NCBI GenBank assembly: GCA_009702845.1 | Contig: WLHG01000015.1 | Coordinates: 1 to 11,982, forward strand | Length of the DNA stretch: 11,982 nucleotides | DNA from: Actinomycetota bacterium | GTDB taxonomy: Bacteria; Actinomycetota; Actinomycetes; Nanopelagicales; Nanopelagicaceae | Direction: 5' to 3' | Shown here: one piece after another, positions 6,418 through 11,982 of the stretch | Layout of the letters: every line of letters starts with the position of its first letter | How positions within the stretch are numbered: the first letter of the stretch is position 1 | The notes under the pieces: generated by a model | Databases searched by the model: none | Seen by the model: only the letters and a program-made list of their open reading frames with translations | What the model was told of the DNA's origin: nothing | Made by a program: the position numbers and the translations under genes

Positions 6418-7080
6418 ATGCTTGTCGCCTCTTTCGCAGCCCCCATGTTTGCCACCAACTGCTGGGTAATAGCTACCCAGGCCGGCTCCGAATGCGTCGT
6501 AGTAGATCCTGGGATGCCCGATGTCTCTGATCAACTATCGGCGATTCTCAATGAGTTCAGGCTCAAGCCAGTGGCGGTTATCGCAACCCATGGCCACTTA
6601 GACCACACCTTTTCCATCACCCCAATCGCCGATGGATATTCAATTCCGGCATATATCCACAGCGCCGATAGGTTGGCGCTGTGCCACCCCGAACGAGTTT
6701 TGAGCCCAGAATTTGCTGCGACATTGGAGGGCATGGAGTTTATTGAGCCAAAGGATGTAAGAGAATTACGCAATGGTGAGCTTCTTGAACTCGTTGGCCT
6801 TAACTTTAAGGCTATCCACGCTCCAGGTCACACCGCTGGTTCGCTGATGTTCGAAGTTTCAGATGAGCTCTTGATTAGCGGAGATGTTCTCTTTGCTGGC
6901 TCCATTGGACGTACCGATCAACCAACGGGCTCATCGAAAGATATGGAACAGACTCTGCGCAAAAAAATTCTTCCACTCGGGGACCATTTGCGAGTCCTTC
7001 CTGGCCATGGACCAGAGACAACGATTGCACGAGAGCGAAAAAATAATCCGTTTCTTACCGCTCTTAAAGGTCGTTACTAA
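6418..7080 (+). CDS. Metallo-beta-lactamase-fold hydrolase (glyoxalase II-like)
   Basis: With the start at 6418 this is a 220-residue cytoplasmic metal-dependent hydrolase. It has the full set of metal ligands: HGHLDH at 58-63 (the HxHxDH motif), H138 in APGHTAGS, D156 in SGDVLF, and H197 in LPGHGPET. The early block VVVDPG at 27-32 is also typical. The family includes glyoxalase II (S-lactoylglutathione hydrolase), but members of this length without the C-terminal substrate domain have varied or unknown substrates, so no specific reaction is assigned. Actinobacteria mostly lack glutathione, which makes a classical glyoxalase role less likely. An upstream in-frame ATG at 6388 would add ten residues, but it precedes the GGAGG site and is rejected. 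The TAA stop overlaps the hisS ATG by one base (TAATG), a sign of translational coupling. Placement directly before hisS is conserved in Actinobacteria. Confidence 0.9.
   Translation: MLVASFAAPMFATNCWVIATQAGSECVVVDPGMPDVSDQLSAILNEFRLKPVAVIATHGHLDHTFSITPIADGYSIPAYIHSADRLALCHPERVLSPEFAATLEGMEFIEPKDVRELRNGELLELVGLNFKAIHAPGHTAGSLMFEVSDELLISGDVLFAGSIGRTDQPTGSSKDMEQTLRKKILPLGDHLRVLPGHGPETTIARERKNNPFLTALKGRY
7066..7070 (+). promoter_or_regulatory. Shine-Dalgarno site for hisS
   Basis: AAAGG lies inside the end of the MBL-fold gene, 9 nt before the hisS ATG. Together with the one-base TAATG overlap it indicates coupled translation of the two genes. Confidence 0.65.
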
Positions 7081-8330
7081 TGTCTGCACAAAAGTTTCAA
7101 GCCCCAAAGGGAGTCAGCGAATATTTTCCGCCGCGTTCAAAGTTATTTGAGTTCGTACGAGAGTGCCTGATTGCACCGGCACGCTTAGCGGGCTATCAAT
7201 TAATGGAGTTACCGGTATTTGAGGATACTGAGCTTTTTAAGCGTGGAGTAGGGGAGTCGACAGACGTAGTCTCCAAAGAGATGTACACATTCACCGATCG
7301 TGGTGATCGTTCAATCACGCTTCGCCCCGAAGGAACTGCTGGAGCAATGCGCGCAGTTATCGAACATGGATTAGATCGCGGCCAGTTACCGGTAAAGATT
7401 TGGTATTCAGGTGCCTACTTCCGTGCCGAACGTCCGCAAGCGGGGCGCTATCGACAGTTCTATCAAGTTGGAATTGAGGCGATTGGACTCGATGACCCAG
7501 CAATCGATGCTGAAGTAATAGCAATCGCAGATGCCGGTTTTAAAGCTATCGGTTTGAAGAAGTATCGATTGGAGTTAACCTCTCTGGGAGATAGCCAATC
7601 GCGTGCTGCTCACCGCGTTGATTTACTAAAGTTTATTGCAACACTTGATTTAGATGATGCAACAGCTGTACGTGCGCAGGTCAATCCACTTCGACTCTTT
7701 GATGATAAGCGCGAAGAGATGAAAAAAGCGATGTCGAAGGCTCCATTACTGATGGATTATTTAAGCGATGAATCACGCGCACACTTTGAAGCCGTTAAGG
7801 GTTACTTAGATGCTTTAGGAATTTCCTATCAACTCAATCCTCACATGGTGCGCGGTCTGGATTATTACACCGGCACGACCTTCGAGTTCATTCACGATGG
7901 CCTCGGTGCGCAATCTGGAATTGGCGGCGGGGGTCGATATGACGGCCTCATGCAGGAGTTGGGAGGCCAAGAGCTTTCAGGTATTGGATTTGGTCTTGGT
8001 GTTGATCGAGCACTGCTTGCAGCCGAGTTTGAAGGCGTTCTCGCCCAGGATGGTTTTGTATCTGACCTCTTCGTCATTCCACTTGGAGACGCGGCAATGG
8101 TGGAGAGTTTAAAAATCGCAACGGCACTACGTTTAGCAGGCAAGCGTGTTGAGATCGCATTTGGGTCTCGTGCTTTAAAGGCTTCGATGAAGGCGGCCGA
8201 TAAAAGTGGTGCCCGTTACGTAATTGTTCTTGGCGATGAAGAGATGGCGAGCCAGAGCGTAGAGCTTAAAAACATGAACTCCGGTGTATCCACATCGGTT
8301 AGGATTGACTCCTTAATCAACGCACTGTAG
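7080..8330 (+). CDS. hisS: Histidyl-tRNA synthetase
   Basis: This 416-residue class II synthetase attaches histidine to tRNA-His in the cytoplasm and works as a dimer. The N-terminal catalytic core has the start [12 protein letters not shown], the motif 1 region around residues 30-65, LRPEGT at 81-86, and motif 2 as [16 protein letters not shown] at 114-129. The histidine-specific loop [13 protein letters not shown] is at 258-270 and motif 3, [13 protein letters not shown], at 301-313. The C-terminal anticodon-binding domain covers about 327-416. The length is usual for bacterial HisRS and all key motifs are intact. The ATG at 7080 overlaps the stop of the MBL-fold gene, and AAAGG at 7066-7070, 9 nt upstream, serves as ribosome binding site. 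aspS follows after 20 nt. No T-box or other leader is seen, which agrees with transcription as part of the operon starting before 6418. Confidence 0.97.
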   Translation: MSAQKFQAPKGVSEYFPPRSKLFEFVRECLIAPARLAGYQLMELPVFEDTELFKRGVGESTDVVSKEMYTFTDRGDRSITLRPEGTAGAMRAVIEHGLDRGQLPVKIWYSGAYFRAERPQAGRYRQFYQVGIEAIGLDDPAIDAEVIAIADAGFKAIGLKKYRLELTSLGDSQSRAAHRVDLLKFIATLDLDDATAVRAQVNPLRLFDDKREEMKKAMSKAPLLMDYLSDESRAHFEAVKGYLDALGISYQLNPHMVRGLDYYTGTTFEFIHDGLGAQSGIGGGGRYDGLMQELGGQELSGIGFGLGVDRALLAAEFEGVLAQDGFVSDLFVIPLGDAAMVESLKIATALRLAGKRVEIAFGSRALKASMKAADKSGARYVIVLGDEEMASQSVELKNMNSGVSTSVRIDSLINAL

Positions 8331-8350
8331 AAAGCGAAACCACACTCACT

Positions 8351-10102
8351 ATGTTAAGAAGTCATGAAGCAGGCACTTTACGTAAATCTGACGCTGGAAA
8401 AACTGTCACTTTGGCAGGTTGGGTCTCAAGGCGTCGAGATCATGGTGGAGTTGCCTTTATCGACCTTCGCGATGCTTCAGGCTCAGTTCAGGTTGTTATC
8501 CGCGATGAAAAGATCGCAGGAGCCCTTCGCGCTGAGTGGTGCTTATTAATTACTGGTGAGGTAATGGCACGCCCTGCGGGCAATGAAAATACGAATATTC
8601 CTACGGGTGAGATCGAGATTATGGGCGACACTGTAGTTGTACTGAGCGAGTCTGCGCCTCTGCCATTTCCAGTCGATAGTGGAAATGATTCAGATATCAG
8701 CGAAGAGGTTCGCCTCAAGTATCGCTACTTAGATTTGCGTCGTGAGAAGCCAGCTGCAAATCTTCGGCTTCGCTCCAAGGTCACATCTACTATCCGTAGA
8801 GTCATGGAAGATGAAGCATTCCTAGAAATTGAAACACCGTACTTAACCCGCTCCACCCCAGAAGGTGCACGCGACTTTTTAGTCCCAGTACGTTTGCAGC
8901 CAGGCAGCTGGTATGCCCTTCCTCAATCGCCGCAGCTTTTTAAACAGCTATTAATGGTTGCAGGTATGGAAAAGTACTATCAAATCGCACGCTGCTTTCG
9001 CGATGAGGATTTTCGTGCCGATCGTCAGCCAGAGTTCACGCAGTTAGATATTGAGATGTCCTTTATCGATCAAGAGGATATTTTAGCTGTTGCTGAAAAA
9101 ATCGTTGCAAAGATCTGGCAAGAGGCAGTTGGCTACACAATTCCACTGCCACTTGCACGCATGACCTATGCCGATGCGATGGCTCGATTTGGTTCTGATA
9201 AGCCAGATCTGCGTTTTTCTAATGAGCTCTCCGAGCAGACTTCATATTTTGCGGATACCACCTTCAGAGTTTTTCAAGCACCATATGTTGGCGCAGTTGT
9301 CATGCCAGGGGGAGCGGGCTCACCACGTCGCGAACTTGATGCGTGGCAAGATTGGGCAAAGGCACGAGGTGCAAAAGGCTTGGCTTATATTCTTATAAAC
9401 GAAGATTCATCTCTGGGTGGACCTGTTGCTAAAAACTTAAGCGAGAGCGAGTGCGCAGGCATCGCTGCGGCAACGGGTGCAAAACCCGGAGATGCAATAT
9501 TTTTCGCCGCGGGAGAGCGCAGTGCCTCGCTGAACTTACTTGGGGCCGTTCGTCTTGAGATTGGCAAACGTTGCGGATTAATTAATCAAGGCGCTTGGGA
9601 GTTTTTGTGGGTCGTTGACGCACCAATGTTTGAACCGACCGACAACGGCGGTTGGACTGCGGTGCACCATCCATTCACAGGTCCTAAGCCAGAGTTTGCG
9701 ACTAGCTTTGCCAGTGATCCAGGCAACGCCTTGGCCTATGCCTACGATATTGTTTTAAATGGCACCGAACTCGGCGGAGGCTCGATTCGTATTCATGATC
9801 AGAAAATGCAAAAGGATGTCTTCCGCGTCATTGGGTTAAGCGATGAAGAGGCGGTTTCAAAATTTGGTTTCTTACTGGAGGCCTTTAACTACGGTCCACC
9901 TCCGCATGGCGGAATCGCCCTTGGCCTTGACCGTGTCTGCGCACTTCTGACCGGCTCTGATTCGATTCGCGAAGTTATCGCTTTTCCTAAAACCGCTAGC
10001 GGTGGGGATCCACTAACTGGCGCACCAACACCGATAACTACGGCACAGCGCAAGGAGAGCGGAATCGATGGCTCACCTAAGAACTCGCCTCAGGTAGACT
10101 AA
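8351..10102 (+). CDS. aspS: Aspartyl-tRNA synthetase, probably non-discriminating (Asp/Asn)
   Basis: This 583-residue class IIb synthetase is of the bacterial type with a GAD insertion. The N-terminal OB-fold anticodon domain covers about 1-105 ([19 protein letters not shown] at 23-41). The catalytic core has RYLDLR at 125-130, [11 protein letters not shown] at 192-202, and motif 2 as [20 protein letters not shown] at 214-233. The GAD insertion lies at about 285-425, and motif 3, [14 protein letters not shown], at 520-533. His31 in RRRDHGG and Gly77 in RPAGNEN match residues that I recall as marking non-discriminating AspRS; discriminating enzymes such as E. coli have Leu in RRRDLG. Such enzymes also load aspartate on tRNA-Asn, which GatCAB then amidates. 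This specificity is inferred from the motif alone. The start has no clear ribosome binding site, only AAAGCG at 8331-8336, so coupling to hisS 20 nt upstream is likely. DUF948 begins 4 nt after the stop. Confidence 0.95.
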   Translation: MLRSHEAGTLRKSDAGKTVTLAGWVSRRRDHGGVAFIDLRDASGSVQVVIRDEKIAGALRAEWCLLITGEVMARPAGNENTNIPTGEIEIMGDTVVVLSESAPLPFPVDSGNDSDISEEVRLKYRYLDLRREKPAANLRLRSKVTSTIRRVMEDEAFLEIETPYLTRSTPEGARDFLVPVRLQPGSWYALPQSPQLFKQLLMVAGMEKYYQIARCFRDEDFRADRQPEFTQLDIEMSFIDQEDILAVAEKIVAKIWQEAVGYTIPLPLARMTYADAMARFGSDKPDLRFSNELSEQTSYFADTTFRVFQAPYVGAVVMPGGAGSPRRELDAWQDWAKARGAKGLAYILINEDSSLGGPVAKNLSESECAGIAAATGAKPGDAIFFAAGERSASLNLLGAVRLEIGKRCGLINQGAWEFLWVVDAPMFEPTDNGGWTAVHHPFTGPKPEFATSFASDPGNALAYAYDIVLNGTELGGGSIRIHDQKMQKDVFRVIGLSDEEAVSKFGFLLEAFNYGPPPHGGIALGLDRVCALLTGSDSIREVIAFPKTASGGDPLTGAPTPITTAQRKESGIDGSPKNSPQVD

Positions 10103-10106
10103 AGCC

Positions 10107-10466
10107 ATGGGACCAGGTGGAATTGCAACGATTATTGCATCGTGTGGGCTTTTTATTATCGCCATCGCGATTAGTTATGTCGTAATACGAGTAGGTCGCT
10201 TTATTGATGAGGCGAAGGTTTCCCTCAAATCACTCACCGATGAGACAGCCCCACTTATTGAAGAGGTTCACACGACTGTAACTTTAGTAAATGGTCCGTT
10301 GAAGAGTATTAACCGCATAACAAAAAATGCCGAAGATATCTCTGAGAAGGTAAGCGATGCAACTAGTTCATTTATGAATAAGAACGGTTCGGCCGTTAAA
10401 GTCGCAGCCGCGCTTTTAACTGCTGCCTCAAAGAACAAATCGCGCTCTAAGAAGAAGGCTGAGTGA
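10107..10466 (+). CDS. Small membrane-anchored DUF948 protein
   Basis: This 119-residue protein has one N-terminal membrane segment at about residues 5-28 (IATIIASCGLFIIAIAISYVV), then an amphipathic, probably coiled-coil region at about 29-90. Its C-terminal tail is rich in Lys and Ser (KNKSRSKKK). The layout and sequence, with VGRFIDEAKVSLKSLTDETAPLIEEV after the membrane helix, fit the DUF948 family, and a gene of this type directly before alaS is common in Actinobacteria. Its function is unknown to me; an anchored helical adaptor is possible but unproven. The ATG lies 4 nt after the aspS stop and has at best a weak AGG 12 nt upstream, so translation probably depends on aspS. Its TGA stop lies in the same frame as alaS, 9 nt before the alaS GTG, and sits in the loop of a small hairpin. 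Confidence 0.82.
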   Translation: MGPGGIATIIASCGLFIIAIAISYVVIRVGRFIDEAKVSLKSLTDETAPLIEEVHTTVTLVNGPLKSINRITKNAEDISEKVSDATSSFMNKNGSAVKVAAALLTAASKNKSRSKKKAE

Positions 10467-10472
10467 TCTCAG
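10459..10472 (+). repeat. Small hairpin holding the DUF948 stop codon before alaS
   Basis: CTGAG at 10459-10463 and CTCAG at 10468-10472 are perfect reverse complements around the loop TGAT, which contains the DUF948 TGA stop. A purine run, AAGAAGG at 10452-10458, directly precedes the stem and the alaS GTG begins 3 nt after it. The stem is short, so it would be only marginally stable by itself. Confidence 0.4.
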
Positions 10473-10475
10473 TAC

Positions 10476-11982
10476 GTGGAATCCGCCGAGATCCGCGCGC
10501 GCTGGCTGCGCTTCTTTGAATCAGATAATCGCCAGGGTTTAACGCACACCGTTGTTCCTTCGGCCTCTCTGATCGCCGATGATCCCAATCTCTTACTCGT
10601 TAACGCAGGAATGGTTCCATTCAAACCCTATTTCTTAGGTGAAGTAACTCCACCTTTTAAGCGTGCAACCTCGGTACAAAAATGCGTTCGAACTTTAGAT
10701 ATCGATGAAGTTGGAAAGACAACACGTCATGCCTCATTTTTTCAAATGTGTGGAAATTTCTCGTTCGGTGATTACTTTAAAGAGGGTGCGATTGCACTTG
10801 CTTGGGAGCTGCTCACACGTCCAATTAACGATGGTGGTTACGGATTAGCTGAAGATAGATTATGGATAACTGTCTTTCTTGATGATGATGAAGCGGCAAA
10901 TATCTGGCATGAAAAAATCGGCGTACCAAAAGAGCGTATCCAGCGAATGGGCATGGGAGATAATTTCTGGTCCATGGGTGTGCCAGGACCGTGCGGTCCA
11001 TGCTCTGAGATTTATTATGATCGAGGACCAGCATATGGAAAAGACGGTGGACCAATCGCCGATGAGAATCGCTACATGGAGGTATGGAACTTAGTCTTCA
11101 TGCAAAATGAGCGAGGTGTCGGTAGCGGTAAAGATGATTTCCCAATTCTGGGTGAGCTTCCAGCAAAGAGTATTGATACGGGTCTTGGACTTGAAAGAAT
11201 GGCCGCGCTTTTGCAGGGCGTAGAAAACATCTATGAAATCGATACAACCATGCAGATATTAAACAAGGCCTGCGAATTAACTGGCGTGGCATATGGCGCA
11301 TCCCAAAAATCTGATATTTCTCTGCGTGTTATTGCAGATCATGCACGAACCTCGGCGATGCTCATTGGCGATGGCGTGACCCCAGGCAATGAGGGTCGTG
11401 GATATGTTCTTCGACGCATGATGCGTAGAACGATTCGCAATATGCGCCTTCTGGGGTCGATGGATCCGATCATGTCAGAGCTAACTGTTGCCGCGATCGG
11501 CGCAATGGGTCCACAGTATCCAGAGTTAGTAAGTGATAAGAAGAGAATTTTGTCAGTCAGTGTTTCTGAGGAAGAGAGTTTCCTTCAGACTTTAAAAAGC
11601 GGAACAAGTATTTTCGATGTTGCAAGCGCATCATTAAAGAAGAGCAAGAGTTCAATACTGCCTGGTGCAGAGGCCTTCAAGCTTCATGACACATATGGCT
11701 TTCCCTTTGATTTGACGCTGGAAATGGCGCGAGAAGAGGGCCTTGAGGTCGATGAAGAGGGTTTCAGAAGGTTAATGACAGAGCAGAAGGATCGCGCTAA
11801 GGCCGATTCGCGTGCAAAGAAGAGTGGACACACAGATGTGAGCGAGTATCGCGTAATTGCCGACAAGAACGGTAAGAGTGAGTTCTGTGGCTATACATCG
11901 ACCACGTCAGAGTCGACCATCACCGGAATATTGCTTGACGGAGTTTCAAGTAAGAGTGCGAGCGAAGGCGATGAAGTAGAGA
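10476..11982 (+). CDS. alaS: Alanyl-tRNA synthetase, N-terminal part (runs off the window)
   Basis: An open frame of 502 codons runs from GTG at 10476 to the window edge with no stop. AlaRS attaches alanine to tRNA-Ala. The catalytic domain covers about 1-245, with [10 protein letters not shown] at 41-50, motif 2 region [19 protein letters not shown] at 63-81, [18 protein letters not shown] at 85-102, [12 protein letters not shown] at 171-182 and motif 3 [13 protein letters not shown] at 236-248. The tRNA-recognition domain follows at about 250-460, with [15 protein letters not shown] at 304-318 and [18 protein letters not shown] at 401-418. The editing and C-terminal domains are outside the window. 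The start is fixed because the same frame is closed by the DUF948 TGA 12 nt upstream, and GTG at 10476 is the only usual start codon before the conserved [13 protein letters not shown]. Translation probably relies on coupling to the upstream gene. All visible motifs are intact. Confidence 0.95.
   Translation, partial: MESAEIRARWLRFFESDNRQGLTHTVVPSASLIADDPNLLLVNAGMVPFKPYFLGEVTPPFKRATSVQKCVRTLDIDEVGKTTRHASFFQMCGNFSFGDYFKEGAIALAWELLTRPINDGGYGLAEDRLWITVFLDDDEAANIWHEKIGVPKERIQRMGMGDNFWSMGVPGPCGPCSEIYYDRGPAYGKDGGPIADENRYMEVWNLVFMQNERGVGSGKDDFPILGELPAKSIDTGLGLERMAALLQGVENIYEIDTTMQILNKACELTGVAYGASQKSDISLRVIADHARTSAMLIGDGVTPGNEGRGYVLRRMMRRTIRNMRLLGSMDPIMSELTVAAIGAMGPQYPELVSDKKRILSVSVSEEESFLQTLKSGTSIFDVASASLKKSKSSILPGAEAFKLHDTYGFPFDLTLEMAREEGLEVDEEGFRRLMTEQKDRAKADSRAKKSGHTDVSEYRVIADKNGKSEFCGYTSTTSESTITGILLDGVSSKSASEGDEVE

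Noticed and set aside
10463..10516. GTG at 10463 overlapping the DUF948 stop as an alaS start
   Set aside because: It is in another frame and hits a stop after 17 codons. The AlaRS frame begins at GTG 10476.
1..11982. Mobile element, CRISPR array, toxin-antitoxin or phage-defence system
   Set aside because: There are no spaced direct repeats, transposase or integrase motifs, or small paired genes. Every open frame with support belongs to a housekeeping family, and composition and codon use look even across the window.

Overview
The window holds conserved actinobacterial housekeeping genes with no mobile or accessory DNA. Its protein sequences resemble high-GC Actinobacteria (RuvB, SecD/SecF, Rel, a DUF349 protein, AspRS and AlaRS of that type), but spot counts give a base composition of roughly 48% GC. 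Gaps between genes are very short, and several genes that usually sit in this neighbourhood in Actinobacteria are missing: yajC between ruvB and secD, apt between secF and rel, and a cyclophilin gene near rel. This fits a streamlined genome, such as a freshwater planktonic actinobacterium of the Nanopelagicales (acI) kind. That placement is inference and was not tested by a search.

Layout: positions 1-4941 are a plus-strand run made of the tail of ruvB (Holliday junction helicase), secD, secF (membrane subunits that assist protein export) and rel (bifunctional (p)ppGpp synthetase/hydrolase). The gaps between these genes are 4 to 11 nt, so they look like one transcript. The rel stop is one base from the stop of a convergent minus-strand gene for a 432-residue DUF349-repeat protein (4943-6241). 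A 176-bp divergent intergenic region (6242-6417) is the only sizeable non-coding stretch. It carries three short perfect inverted repeats and should hold the promoters for both directions. From 6418 to the window end is a second plus-strand run: a metallo-beta-lactamase-fold hydrolase, hisS, aspS, a small membrane-anchored DUF948 protein, and alaS, which runs off the edge.

Functionally the window joins DNA repair, protein export, the stringent response and three aminoacyl-tRNA synthetases. Rel responds to uncharged tRNA and the synthetases set the level of charged tRNA, but the arrangement is old actinobacterial synteny and not evidence of a dedicated system. The AspRS carries the His31-type signature of a non-discriminating enzyme, which implies tRNA-dependent asparagine synthesis elsewhere in the genome. 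I found no CRISPR array, insertion sequence, tRNA, rRNA, riboswitch or convincing intrinsic terminator, and no previously undescribed system. The most interesting signals are small: the divergent regulatory region, the one-base convergent junction, two stop/9-nt/GTG junctions, and a hairpin at the DUF948-alaS boundary.
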